A stretch of 64,000 nt of DNA from Rubricella aquisinus (GTDB lineage Bacteria; Pseudomonadota; Alphaproteobacteria; Rhodobacterales; Rhodobacteraceae). Location of the stretch: NCBI RefSeq assembly GCF_014199445.1, contig NZ_JACIJS010000004.1, forward strand, positions 124,001 to 188,000, in the 5' to 3' direction. The stretch's first letter is position 1, and each line of letters starts with the position of its first letter. This document shows, piece by piece, positions 1 to 7,938 of the stretch. The position numbers and the translations under genes are program-made. Under the pieces are notes generated by a model, which saw nothing but the letters and a program-made list of their open reading frames with translations, was not told the origin of the DNA and did not search any database.

Positions 1-1
1 C

Positions 2-820
2 CTTGGCGCCAAGGCGAAATCGCCCGACATGACCCGCGATGTGGCCATGCGCCGGGATGCTGTCCTGTCCTATGCCGATGCCGAAGCCGCGCTGGAACGG
101 GGAGAGACCGAAGCCGCCAAAACCGCTGGTTTGGAGGCAAACAGGCTTGCGCCCGAACTGATACCGGCCGCCGCCCTTGCCGCGCGCTTGCATATCCAAG
201 CAGGCTCGCCTCGTGCGGCCAATCGGACGATCACGAAAGCATGGAAAACCGCGCCGCATCCTGCTCTCGCCGCGGCCTTCGCCGCGATCCATGCCGACGA
301 GACGCCGGATCAGCGGCGCAAGCGGTTTGACGCGCTGTTGACGGTGCATCCCGACCATCCGGAGACGAAGATGCTCGCCGCTGAACTGGCGCTCGCGGCT
401 GAGGATTTCCCGGCGGCGCGCAAGGCGATTGGATCCTTGCCAGAGACGGACCCGTCGATCCGCTCCATCGCGATCATGGCGGCTATCGAGCGGGGGCAGG
501 GGGCCGACGATTCGGTGGTGCGGGGCTGGCTTGCCCGTGCGCTGACCGCGCCACGCGGCCCGCAATGGACCTGCACCAATTGTGGCCATGTCCATTCCGA
601 TTGGGTGCCGACCTGCGAGAATTGCGACGCGTTCGACACGCTCGACTGGATCGACCAGCCCGCCCCGGCGGACAGCACCTCTGGCGCGGCGGCGATGCTG
701 CCTCTGATCGTCGGAATGCTGGAGGATTCGTCGAAACAGCCCGACCCCAGCCCGGATGTGGACGACGCGGACGTGACCGAAGACAGCACACCGACAGAGG
801 AAACGGAAAAACAGCCCTGA
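2..820 (+). CDS. HemY-like TPR protein, C-terminal part (5' end outside window)
   Basis: The frame is open from the first bases of the window, so the ATG at 29 is probably internal and the gene begins upstream. The visible part is an alanine-rich alpha-helical repeat region of HemY/TPR character (window residues 1-175). It is followed by a short zinc ribbon with two CxxC pairs (CTNCGH and CENCDAFDTLDW) and an acidic, low-complexity tail. In alphaproteobacteria HemY homologues usually follow hemC-hemD and are inner-membrane proteins tied to heme synthesis; that context is out of view. The C-terminal ribbon resembles the rubredoxin-like end of LapB/YciM, an inference from spacing only. The family call is fairly secure, the exact role is not. 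Confidence 0.75.
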   Translation, partial: LGAKAKSPDMTRDVAMRRDAVLSYADAEAALERGETEAAKTAGLEANRLAPELIPAAALAARLHIQAGSPRAANRTITKAWKTAPHPALAAAFAAIHADETPDQRRKRFDALLTVHPDHPETKMLAAELALAAEDFPAARKAIGSLPETDPSIRSIAIMAAIERGQGADDSVVRGWLARALTAPRGPQWTCTNCGHVHSDWVPTCENCDAFDTLDWIDQPAPADSTSGAAAMLPLIVGMLEDSSKQPDPSPDVDDADVTEDSTPTEETEKQP

Positions 821-864
821 TCGCGCTTGCACCGCGATCAGAAGCAAATTAAAGACAGCCCGTC

Positions 865-940
865 GCCGCTGTAGCTCAGCTGGTAGAGCACGTCATTCGT
901 AATGATGGGGTCGGGGGTTCGAGTCCCTTCAGCGGCACCA
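865..940 (+). tRNA. tRNA-Thr (anticodon CGT)
   Basis: A complete 76-nt cloverleaf can be drawn. The acceptor stem GCCGCTG pairs with CAGCGGC, the D arm is GCTC/GAGC, and the 5-bp anticodon stem 891-895/903-907 encloses loop TTCGTAA with anticodon CGT at 898-900. A GGTTCGAGTC-type T arm and an encoded ACCA end are present. It reads ACG threonine codons. It stands alone between the HemY-like gene and the TetR gene, with no integrase beside it. Confidence 0.97.
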
Positions 941-1063
941 CAGGCATCCGATAGGGCGGTTACTGGACCGTAAGATTGGGGCCAATTCGGCCAAAAACGC
1001 GCAATGGTGTCGGTTCGGCCGTGAAGGCTGATTTGTACCGTGTGCGCGCCCGATGGGCCTGTT

Positions 1064-1669
1064 CTATTCCGGTGGAAACCGCTCGAACCCTGAGATCACC
1101 ATTTCCGACAGAAACCGCCGTGCGACCTCTGGCTCGATCGCGACGATGGTCGGGCGGCAGGCGAGGGATACCAGCCCATGAACCGAGGCCCAGAGCATCA
1201 GAAAAAACTGGCGGTGCGTGTCTGATTTCGGATTGCCCTCACCCACCGTGATCAGCATGTCCAACAGGCCCATCTGATACGCCCGCGCGCGCTCATCAAG
1301 CGTCAGGTTCGGGCGAAACTCGAACAGGAGCCACCAGCGCATCGGGTTCTCCAGCGCAAAGCCGAGATAGGCCTCTCCGATCGCGATGACCTTTTGCAGC
1401 CGGTCGCCCCCCGGTGCCTCCGCCGCGGTGCGCAACACGTCGGACATCAGCCGCGCGGATTTCGAGATTACGGCACTGACCACCGCATCAAGATCGCCAA
1501 ACGCATTGTAGAGCGATCCGACGGAGATGCCGATCTCCCGCGCCAAGCGGCGGGCGCTCAGCGCCTCTACCCCCTCATCCAGAACGATCCGTTCCGCGAC
1601 CGGGATGGCGCGGTCGCGGATATCGCTGAGGTTACGCTCCCGTTTGGAAAGCTGTTTCGGCGTGGTCAT
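1064..1669 (-). CDS. TetR/AcrR family transcriptional regulator
   Basis: About 201 residues, the normal size for a TetR repressor. The N-terminal helix-turn-helix includes the stretch ISVGSLYNAFGDLDAV, a typical TetR recognition helix with a Leu-Tyr pair; the C-terminal two thirds is a helical ligand/dimer domain with no recognisable ligand signature. I chose the ATG at 1669. A longer reading from TTG at 1705 would add 12 residues but overruns an apparent -35 box. An 11-bp palindrome ends at the start codon and may be its own operator. It lies downstream of the DUF2145 gene on the same strand, with its own candidate promoter in the 39-bp gap, so it could repress itself and possibly its neighbours. 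Ligand and regulon are unknown. Confidence 0.85.
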   Translation of the reverse strand: MTTPKQLSKRERNLSDIRDRAIPVAERIVLDEGVEALSARRLAREIGISVGSLYNAFGDLDAVVSAVISKSARLMSDVLRTAAEAPGGDRLQKVIAIGEAYLGFALENPMRWWLLFEFRPNLTLDERARAYQMGLLDMLITVGEGNPKSDTHRQFFLMLWASVHGLVSLACRPTIVAIEPEVARRFLSEMVISGFERFPPE

Positions 1670-1693
1670 AGGCCGCTTGTTGAAGCGGCCTAT
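1668..1693 (-). promoter_or_regulatory. Palindromic operator at the TetR gene start
   Basis: The arms ATAGGCCGCTT (1668-1678) and AAGCGGCCTAT (1683-1693) are perfect inverted repeats separated by 4 nt. Reading on the minus strand, a TTGACT -35-like box (1706-1701) lies just upstream, which would put the transcription start at or very near the ATG at 1669. No Shine-Dalgarno sequence fits between palindrome and ATG, so the mRNA may be leaderless. A site over the core promoter is the classic arrangement for TetR autorepression; this is inferred, not shown. Confidence 0.55.
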
Positions 1694-1708
1694 GGTGCAA
1701 GTCAAGGA

Positions 1709-2509
1709 TTACCCACCCAACTGACCGTCGGGATGCAGGCTATAGACGACGCTGCTGAGTGCGTTGTCCTCCATGAACCGGGCGATGGAGCGAAAGGTCG
1801 CCGTCTCGATCCGGTCATCATGATCGGAGGTGGTGAAGGCCGCTGACATGGCGGGCGCAAAGAGCCGCTTCATCCCGCCGATCTGCACATGCTGCGGATC
1901 GAAATAGGCCGCGACATTCGCCTTGATCTGCGGAATATCGTCAGTCTGATAGACCCCGGCCATGATCACATCGAGCGTGTGCTCGGTGCAGTTCTGATAG
2001 GTGGTGCTGCGCGGATTGGCGAGCACCGCGTAGTTCGGATTGTGCAAGGCCGCATAGGTCGGGCTTGCAATCACATCGAGCAAGCGTTCCTGCATCCGTG
2101 GGTCAGGAATGATGATGCCCGCGTTCAACTCATAGACACCGGAAAAGAACCGCGCCGGATCTTCTTGCACGAGGCTGCTGCGGGTGTCGTTGTCGATACC
2201 CTGATAGAGGTTATAGACCCGGTATCCGGTGCCGGTGCTGCCATCGGCCTCCTTGATCTGGGAATAGACCCAAAACGCGACATGGGTGTATTCGATGCCA
2301 TCCGGCAGGACGTCCGGGTCGCGCCCGACCCGGCCCACAATGGCGACATGGGCGCCATGCGCGGCAAGGCTGTGTTGCACGTCATCGGCAAAGGCTGCGA
2401 TCTCCTCCGTGGGGAGGATGGGTTTGTCGCCCTCCGTGCTGCCCGCCCAAGCGAGGGACGGGACAGCGGCGGACAGGGCAAGGGTCAAGGCTGCGAACAG
2501 GCGTTTCAT
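1709..2509 (-). CDS. DUF2145-type secreted protein
   Basis: 266 residues. The N-terminus MKRLFAALTLALSAAVPSLAWA is a clear Sec signal peptide, so the protein is periplasmic or exported. The body carries the features I associate with DUF2145: a GxxYTHVAFW segment, an internal NLYQG stretch and an NCTEHTLD motif. Cys in the latter and His in YTHV could form a permuted papain-like (NlpC/P60-like) active site; this is inference. The start has a good ribosome site (AGGAGA). It lies between the small secreted protein and the TetR gene on the same strand and probably belongs to the transcript starting near 2900. Substrate unknown. Confidence 0.7.
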   Translation of the reverse strand: MKRLFAALTLALSAAVPSLAWAGSTEGDKPILPTEEIAAFADDVQHSLAAHGAHVAIVGRVGRDPDVLPDGIEYTHVAFWVYSQIKEADGSTGTGYRVYNLYQGIDNDTRSSLVQEDPARFFSGVYELNAGIIIPDPRMQERLLDVIASPTYAALHNPNYAVLANPRSTTYQNCTEHTLDVIMAGVYQTDDIPQIKANVAAYFDPQHVQIGGMKRLFAPAMSAAFTTSDHDDRIETATFRSIARFMEDNALSSVVYSLHPDGQLGG

Positions 2510-2534
2510 GGCAGTCTCCTATGCGGTTGAAGGA

Positions 2535-2864
2535 TCAGTCGAGCGACGGGCGGCCATTGGGCAGCACGCGGACCTGTTTCTCATCGGAATTGGGATAGGC
2601 AGGGTAAATCTCATCCCCCGCTTCCATCATGCCCGCGCCTGCGGACAACAGCCCCGCGCCCGTGATCGCGACCGTGGCACCAACGACCTTGACCGGGACG
2701 GAAACCGCCGCCGCTGCGCCGCTGGCCACGGCAGAACCTGCTTCGCTGACCGCCTGCCCGCTGTGATAGGTGGCCTGCGCGGAATGCTGCGTGCTGGGGC
2801 CTGCAAGGACCGGGGTCGCCATCAGGGTAAGGGCGGTGAGGGCGGATGCAATGCGCTTGAACAT
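2535..2864 (-). CDS. Small alanine-rich exported protein
   Basis: 109 residues from the ATG at 2864, which follows an AAAGGAGA ribosome site; an upstream extension in the same frame has no good start. The N-terminus MFKRIASALTALTLMATPVLAG is a signal peptide. The mature part has many Ala, Ser, Val and Gly residues (about residues 35-85), which may form a membrane-associated or amphipathic segment, and ends with a polar tail PYPNSDEKQVRVLPNGRPSLD-like in character. I recognise no named domain. It is first in a likely three-gene unit with the DUF2145 protein and perhaps TetR, and its promoter carries two near-identical palindromes, so expression is probably tightly controlled. Confidence 0.65.
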   Translation of the reverse strand: MFKRIASALTALTLMATPVLAGPSTQHSAQATYHSGQAVSEAGSAVASGAAAAVSVPVKVVGATVAITGAGLLSAGAGMMEAGDEIYPAYPNSDEKQVRVLPNGRPSLD

Positions 2865-2880
2865 GAGGCGTCTCCTTTTG

Positions 2881-2949
2881 TGAACATTGTTCAAATTATA
2901 TTGGGAGGGGTGCGCGCGGATGCAATACGCAATCGTGAACTTTGTTCAC
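2881..2949 (-). promoter_or_regulatory. Promoter with two TGAAC-type palindromic operators
   Basis: TGAACATTGTTCA (2881-2893; arms TGAACA/TGTTCA) and GTGAACTTTGTTCAC (2935-2949; arms GTGAAC/GTTCAC) share the core TGAAC-NNN-GTTCA, with core starts 55 bp apart. On the minus strand a perfect TATAAT (2900-2895) sits directly before the first palindrome, placing that site over the transcription start of the small secreted protein gene. Such cores are common for TetR-family regulators. The palindrome at the nearby TetR gene is of a different sequence, so the binding protein may be another regulator. Confidence 0.6.
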
Positions 2950-2987
2950 AAAATTGCCAGAAAAATCATAATGCCCTGATATTGAAT

Positions 2988-3016
2988 AAAAAAAGCGCGG
3001 CGATTTCTCGACGCGC
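2988..3016 (-). terminator. Rho-independent terminator of the SbtA-like gene
   Basis: On the minus strand a hairpin with arms GCGCG-T-CGA and TCG-C-CGCGC (one mismatch) closes on a GAAA tetraloop and is followed directly by seven T residues. It lies 30 bp past the stop codon of the permease at 3046. Confidence 0.8.
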
Positions 3017-3045
3017 CTCTGGTTTGGGATGAATTCAGTGCTCTG

Positions 3046-4107
3046 TCAGCCGATAAATGCCTGTGCCAGCGCGATGAACAGCGGGATGCTGAGGATCGCG
3101 ACAGGCGTGCCGATCCCGGTGGACGTGCCGACATAGGCGGACGGGTTCGCATCGGGCAGGGCGCCGCGCATCGTCGGCGGGCCGGAAATGTCAGAACTGG
3201 ACGCGGCCATCACCGCCAAGAGCACCACCCCCCCCGCCGAAAAGCCGGTCAACTCATGCGCGATCATGCCCACGCCAAACCCGATCAGCCCATGCACAAT
3301 CGGCGCCATCACACCATAAAGGATGTAGGCATGGGCCACCTTCCGCAATTCGGAGAACCGCGCCCAAGCCTCCATCCCCATGATCAGCATGAGGATCGAC
3401 AACAGACCCCGGAACAGCGGCTCATAGAAGCTTTTGTAAACCGATTGCGGCTCCGACAGCAGGCCAATGGCCAACCCTGCCACAAGGGCGGAGATGGCGG
3501 GGCTGCGGAACGTATCGACCAGAATGCCTTTGAGCAGACCCTCTTCCAACGCGCCCTTGGCCCCGCCTTTCCCGCCGGACACGGCGAGTGTGCCGCCGCC
3601 CATGGCGACATGCGTGCTCGCCCGCCGGGCCGCGGCCACCTTGGCCATCACGATGGCCGTCACAAGAGCCGCAATATCCATGAACGGGTAGAGCGCACCG
3701 ATAAATCCTTCATAAGCGATCCCGCTGTCATCAAGCATCGCCATGCCTGCCGCGAGGGTGGAGGCGGACACCGCGCCGAACAGGCCAACGGTGGCCAGCG
3801 CGTCCACTTCGGTCACGCCCTTGGCCTTTACCAGTGTCCGGCTGCCCAAAAGCACAACGCCGATCCCGATGGCCGCCGCCCCGATGGCAGGCACGAAAAG
3901 CTCAAGGAAATTGGCGTCCCGAATAGCGATCCCCGCGCCCATACCCACCTTGAGCAACAAAAGGATCACGATGAATTTGTAAACCGGTTCCGGCACTTCG
4001 AACTTGCTGCCGAGCGCCGCGAGCATCATGCCCGCGATCAAAAACGCGAGGGTTGGCTTTTGAAATTGCTCAGCCAATGTGCCGAGGATGGTCAATGCGA
4101 TATCCAT
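3046..4107 (-). CDS. SbtA-family sodium-dependent bicarbonate permease homologue
   Basis: 353 residues, nearly all hydrophobic, with about ten membrane segments in two inverted halves and a charged/glycine-rich cytoplasmic loop near residues 160-190 (GGGTLAVSGGKGGAKG). The C-terminal half holds the family-type motif ASSSDISGPPTMRGALP, matching the SbtA/DUF897 signature region. Cyanobacterial SbtA imports bicarbonate with sodium; in heterotrophs the substrate is less certain. No SbtB-like PII partner gene is adjacent. The start ATG at 4107 follows GGAGGGG. A terminator follows the gene and the upstream region is AT-rich, consistent with a single-gene transcript. Confidence 0.85.
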   Translation of the reverse strand: MDIALTILGTLAEQFQKPTLAFLIAGMMLAALGSKFEVPEPVYKFIVILLLLKVGMGAGIAIRDANFLELFVPAIGAAAIGIGVVLLGSRTLVKAKGVTEVDALATVGLFGAVSASTLAAGMAMLDDSGIAYEGFIGALYPFMDIAALVTAIVMAKVAAARRASTHVAMGGGTLAVSGGKGGAKGALEEGLLKGILVDTFRSPAISALVAGLAIGLLSEPQSVYKSFYEPLFRGLLSILMLIMGMEAWARFSELRKVAHAYILYGVMAPIVHGLIGFGVGMIAHELTGFSAGGVVLLAVMAASSSDISGPPTMRGALPDANPSAYVGTSTGIGTPVAILSIPLFIALAQAFIG

Positions 4108-4232
4108 GGGAAACCCCTCCGTTCTGCTGGGGAGGGAGATATCGCAACCGATTAGATTTAAAAAATATAACGTTTGTAAGTTTTTGTTCTAAAATGGAGA
4201 ATGCTTGTGCTCGGAGCCATCCAAACCAGTCC

Positions 4233-4583
4233 CTAGGCCATGTCGTGACAGGCCGCGGCCTGCTCGACCAAGCCGTCTTCGCGGAAATAGAGCGTCTCTG
4301 CCGCCAGAACGTCCCGATGGTTGAGATACACAATCACAGCCATGTCGTGGCCGCCCAGCACCGACTGCACCCGAAACCGCAGATCGGGCTGTTGGTTCAG
4401 CGCGGCAGCCCAGTACCGCCGCAAATCGGCCTTACCCCGCAATGCGCCGGTGCCGGTATGGGCAATCGCCTTGCGGGACCGGAAAACGATATCGTCGGTG
4501 TAATGGGCCATGATCCGATCCAGATCATGCGCATTCCACGCGGCTTCCCAGTCACGGGCGAACAGGGTGTAATCGGGTATCAT
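4233..4583 (-). CDS. NTF2-like / SnoaL-fold protein
   Basis: 116 residues from the ATG at 4583, preceded by GGGAGAG. A longer in-frame reading would run into the tRNA-Gln gene and is rejected. The sequence has the compact pattern of nuclear-transport-factor-2-like proteins: WEAAWNAHDLDRIMAHYTDDIVFRS near the N-terminus, then GALRGKADLRRYWAAAL and beta strands with conserved aromatic and charged residues. These cone-shaped folds serve as small isomerases, hydrolases or binding proteins; nothing here shows which. It is a single gene between the permease and tRNA-Gln. Confidence 0.75.
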   Translation of the reverse strand: MIPDYTLFARDWEAAWNAHDLDRIMAHYTDDIVFRSRKAIAHTGTGALRGKADLRRYWAAALNQQPDLRFRVQSVLGGHDMAVIVYLNHRDVLAAETLYFREDGLVEQAAACHDMA

Positions 4584-4677
4584 CGCTCTCTCCCACTCAG
4601 CATGAGGATACTGTGTGTCCGCGCCCACCGCCTGTCCAGCTGCGTCGAAGGGATTGTCTGCACATTCAGGAAAGACC

Positions 4678-4752
4678 TGGCTGGGGTGGTAGGATTCGAA
4701 CCTACGATACACGGTACCAAAAACCGCTGCCTTACCACTTGGCTACACCCCA
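4678..4752 (-). tRNA. tRNA-Gln (anticodon TTG)
   Basis: A 75-nt cloverleaf on the minus strand: acceptor TGGGGTG pairs with CACCCCA, discriminator G, encoded CCA. The anticodon stem GCGGT/ACCGT closes loop TTTTGGT with anticodon TTG, and a GGTTCGAATCC T arm is present. It reads CAA and probably CAG. Confidence 0.96.
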
Positions 4753-4883
4753 ACAGGTGCGCGGGTTTTATGCGGGTGTGCGGCGGGCTTCAAGAGGAAA
4801 ATTGCAGGTTTTTGCTCAGGGGGGTTGAGGCGCTTTCTCCCACCCGCCACTCTGGCCGGGACGTGCTGTGAGGGAGGATCACG

Positions 4884-6002
4884 ATGCAACCGTTCAACTT
4901 TGAAACGACACCCAAGATCGTGTGCGAAATCGGGGCCTCTGCGCAGATTGGCGCGCTGATGGCGGCGCGCGGTGTGCGGCATGTGGGCTTTGTCACGGAT
5001 GCCCCCGTGCGCGCGCTCGGTCTGACGGAGGAGGCGGAGCGGTCGATCCGGGCGGCGGGGCTGGCGTGCACGGTCGTGGACACGATCATCCCCGACCCGC
5101 CCGAGGCACTGGTTGAGGATGTGGCCAGCCAGCTTACCCAGTGTGACGGGATCGTCGCCTTGGGCGGGGGATCGGCCCTTGATGTGGCGAAGGTCGTGGC
5201 GCTTTTGAACGCGTCGGATCAACCGCTTGGCGCGATGTATGGCGTGGGCAACGCAACTGGCCCGCGCCTGCCGCTGATCCTTGTGCCGACCACGGCTGGA
5301 ACCGGATCGGAAGTGACGCCGATTTCCATTCTCACAACGGGGGAGGCGCAGAAGATGGGCATCGTCTCCCCGCTTTTGCTACCGGATGTGGCCTTGCTTG
5401 ACGCGCGGCTCACACTCGGATTGCCGCGCGATCATACGGCGGCGACGGGGGTGGATGCGATGGTCCACGCGATCGAGGCCTTCACCAGCCGTCACCGCAA
5501 AAACCCATTGTCGGACGCGCTGGCGCGGGAAGCCTTGACGCTCTTGTCCGCCAATATCGAACGGGTCTGCGACACACCACAGGATGAGGCCGCGCGGGGC
5601 GCGATGCTGCTGGGCTCCTGTTTCGCGGGCATGGCCTTTGCCAATGCGCCGGTTGCGGCGGTGCATGCGCTGGCCTATCCGCTGGGCGGCCATTTCAAGG
5701 TGCCCCACGGCCTGTCCAACTGCCTTGTCCTGCCGCATGTGCTGGAGTTCAACGCGCCCGCAGCGGAAGATGCCTATGCGGAACTGGCCAGCATCTGTTT
5801 TGACGGCGCAACGCTGGCCGATGGATTTCGCACCTTGGCCCCGCGCATTGGGCTGAAAACACGTCTCAGCGACGTCGGCGTCGGGCATAATCACCTGCCG
5901 ATGCTGGCCGAGGACGCGATGAAGCAGACCCGGCTTCTGATCAACAACCCGCGTGAGGTCACATATGAGGATGCGCTGGCAATATATACTAAGGCACTTT
6001 GA
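4884..6002 (+). CDS. Iron-containing (group III) alcohol dehydrogenase
   Basis: 372 residues, the normal length of the family. The N-terminal dinucleotide-binding domain has GGGSALDVAK (residues 94-103) and the PTTAGTGSEVT loop (135-145). The C-terminal helical domain holds the likely metal ligands Asp191, His195, His261 and His275, in TGVDAMVHAIEAF and the VAAVHALAYPLGGHFKVPHG region. Enzymes of this type oxidise primary alcohols or reduce aldehydes and ketoacids with NAD(P); the substrate cannot be told. It starts at ATG after GGGAGGATCACG and is followed by a large inverted repeat, so it is probably a single transcription unit. Confidence 0.93.
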   Translation: MQPFNFETTPKIVCEIGASAQIGALMAARGVRHVGFVTDAPVRALGLTEEAERSIRAAGLACTVVDTIIPDPPEALVEDVASQLTQCDGIVALGGGSALDVAKVVALLNASDQPLGAMYGVGNATGPRLPLILVPTTAGTGSEVTPISILTTGEAQKMGIVSPLLLPDVALLDARLTLGLPRDHTAATGVDAMVHAIEAFTSRHRKNPLSDALAREALTLLSANIERVCDTPQDEAARGAMLLGSCFAGMAFANAPVAAVHALAYPLGGHFKVPHGLSNCLVLPHVLEFNAPAAEDAYAELASICFDGATLADGFRTLAPRIGLKTRLSDVGVGHNHLPMLAEDAMKQTRLLINNPREVTYEDALAIYTKAL

Positions 6003-6020
6003 CCAGCTGAGACCGGGGAA

Positions 6021-6110
6021 GCCTCCGGCGGGAGGTATTTGGGGAAAAAAGAAGCCACTTGGCGCGCCGCCCCGCAATTCTTTTTTCTGAAAATACCTCC
6101 CGCCGGAGGC
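6021..6110. repeat. Long inverted repeat (REP/terminator-like) between adh and ilvD
   Basis: Arms of 33 nt (6021-6053 and 6078-6110) fold on each other: an outer perfect 20-bp part beginning GCCTCCGGCGGGAGG, a 4/4 nt internal loop, then AAAAAAGAA against TTCTTTTTT. The 24-nt centre contains the palindrome GGCGCGCC. The A and T runs flanking GC-rich arms could act in termination, or the element could be a dispersed REP-like repeat. I see no second full copy in this window. Confidence 0.8.
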
Positions 6111-6210
6111 GTCGAAACAGGGCGGAATGCGCGTGGTATGGGCTTCCATGCTTGTCACCCGCCCATGGGCGGCTTAATCAGGAGCAAACTCATTTCAGGA
6201 AACGTGCCAG

Positions 6211-7938
6211 ATGAAAAAGTTCGACAAGTCCAGCCTTCCCTCCCGCCATGTCACCATGGGGCCAAGCCGCGCGCCGCATCGGTCTTATTACTATGCGATG
6301 GGGATTTCCGAAGAGGAGATCGCGCAGCCTTTCGTTGGGGTCGCGACCTGCTGGAATGAGGCGGCACCTTGTAACATCGCCCTGAACCGTCAGGCGCAGG
6401 CCGTGAAGCATGGTGTGAAGCAAGGTTCCGGCACGCCGCGCGAATTCACCACCATCACCGTCACCGACGGGATTGCGATGGGGCATGAGGGCATGCGGTC
6501 CTCCCTCGCGTCGCGCGACGCGATTGCCGATACGGTGGAGTTGACCATGCGCGGCCACTGCTATGACGCGATTGTCGGTCTTGCGGGCTGTGACAAGTCG
6601 CTGCCGGGCATGATGATGGCGATGGTGCGGCTCAACACGCCCTCCGTGTTCGTCTATGGCGGGTCGATCCTGCCGGGGCGGCATGAGGGCCGCGACGTGA
6701 CCGTTCAGGACGTGTTCGAAGGCGTGGGCATGCATCAGGCGGGCAATATGTCCGACGAGGCGCTGCGCGCGCTGGAGCGGGTGGCCTGCCCCTCCGCCGG
6801 AGCCTGTGGCGGTCAGTTTACCGCAAACACCATGGCCTGTGTGTCCGAGGCGATTGGTCTGGCGCTCCCCAACTCCTCCGGTGCGCCCGCGCCCTATGAG
6901 AGCCGCGACCAGTATGGTGAGGCATCGGGCCGCGCGGTCATGAACCTGATTGAAAAGAACATCCGCGCCCGCGATATCGTCACCCTTGAAAGCCTGCAGA
7001 ACGCCGCGCGCATCGTGGCCTGCACCGGCGGCTCGACCAATGCAGGGCTGCACCTGCCCGCGATCGCGCATGAGGCGGGGATCGACTTTTTCCTTGAGGA
7101 CGTCACCGACATTTTCCGCGACACACCCTATTTCGTCGATCTCAAGCCCGGCGGGCAGTATGTGGCGAAAGACCTCTATGAAGCAGGCGGCGTGCCTGCC
7201 GTATTGAAAGAGCTAGATCGCGCCGGTCTGATCCACCGCGATTGCATGACCGTCACGGGCTATTCCATCGGGGAGGAAATCGACAAGGTCACCCGCGCCG
7301 CCGATGGCCGCGTGATCTATCCGGTGGACAAGCCATTGTCGAAAACCGGTGGCGTCGTTGGCCTCAAGGGCAACCTCGCGCCCGAAGGGGCCATCGTGAA
7401 AATCGCAGGCATGGCAGATGAGCAGCTCGTCTTTACTGGCCCCGCGCGCGTGTTTGAATGCGAAGAGGACGCGTTCGAGGCCGTGCAGCAACGCGCCTAT
7501 GAGGAGGGCGACGTGTTCGTCATCCGCAATGAGGGGCCGTCCGGCGGGCCGGGGATGCGAGAAATGCTCGCCACGACCGCAGCCCTCAGCGGACAGGGGA
7601 TGGGCAAGAAGGTGGCGCTAATCACCGATGGCCGGTTCTCTGGCGCGACACGCGGTTTCTGCGTTGGCCATGTGGGGCCGGAGGCCGCACATTGCGGGCC
7701 CATTGGGCTGTTGCAGGACGGAGACAGCATCACCATCAATGCGATCACTGGTGAATTGTCAGTCGCGTTGACGGATGAGGAGCTTGCGGCGCGCAAGGCG
7801 AACTGGAAAGGCCCGCGCGAGACGATCTATGCCTCCGGCGCGCTGTGGAAATACGCGCAGCAGGTGGGTGGCGCGCGCAAGGGTGCGGTGACCCATCCCG
7901 GGGCCAAGATGGAAAAGCATATCTATGCCGATCTCTGA
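6211..7938 (+). CDS. ilvD: Dihydroxy-acid dehydratase
   Basis: 575 residues, full length for IlvD/Edd. It dehydrates 2,3-dihydroxy-3-methylbutanoate and -pentanoate, the third common step of valine, leucine and isoleucine synthesis, in the cytosol. The probable iron-sulfur ligands are Cys54 (WNEAAPC), Cys127 (GCDKSLPGM) and Cys199 (PSAGACGG). The late motif SGPGMRE-like ([10 protein letters not shown]) and [10 protein letters not shown] are also present. Presence of exactly three such Cys fits the [2Fe-2S] type, but cluster type cannot be proved by reading. The lipoprotein gene downstream overlaps its end, suggesting cotranscription. Confidence 0.96.
   Translation: MKKFDKSSLPSRHVTMGPSRAPHRSYYYAMGISEEEIAQPFVGVATCWNEAAPCNIALNRQAQAVKHGVKQGSGTPREFTTITVTDGIAMGHEGMRSSLASRDAIADTVELTMRGHCYDAIVGLAGCDKSLPGMMMAMVRLNTPSVFVYGGSILPGRHEGRDVTVQDVFEGVGMHQAGNMSDEALRALERVACPSAGACGGQFTANTMACVSEAIGLALPNSSGAPAPYESRDQYGEASGRAVMNLIEKNIRARDIVTLESLQNAARIVACTGGSTNAGLHLPAIAHEAGIDFFLEDVTDIFRDTPYFVDLKPGGQYVAKDLYEAGGVPAVLKELDRAGLIHRDCMTVTGYSIGEEIDKVTRAADGRVIYPVDKPLSKTGGVVGLKGNLAPEGAIVKIAGMADEQLVFTGPARVFECEEDAFEAVQQRAYEEGDVFVIRNEGPSGGPGMREMLATTAALSGQGMGKKVALITDGRFSGATRGFCVGHVGPEAAHCGPIGLLQDGDSITINAITGELSVALTDEELAARKANWKGPRETIYASGALWKYAQQVGGARKGAVTHPGAKMEKHIYADL

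Noticed and set aside
818-840. Hairpin TGATCGC/GCGATCA at the end of the HemY-like gene
   Set aside because: Only 7 bp, overlaps the stop codon and has no T run; too weak to call a terminator.
4678-4752. tRNA genes as integration sites of a mobile element
   Set aside because: No integrase, direct repeat of the tRNA end or atypical block is seen beside any of the three tRNAs.
4053-4871. Open frame across the NTF2-like gene and tRNA-Gln
   Set aside because: It passes through a tRNA gene and is antisense to a supported gene.
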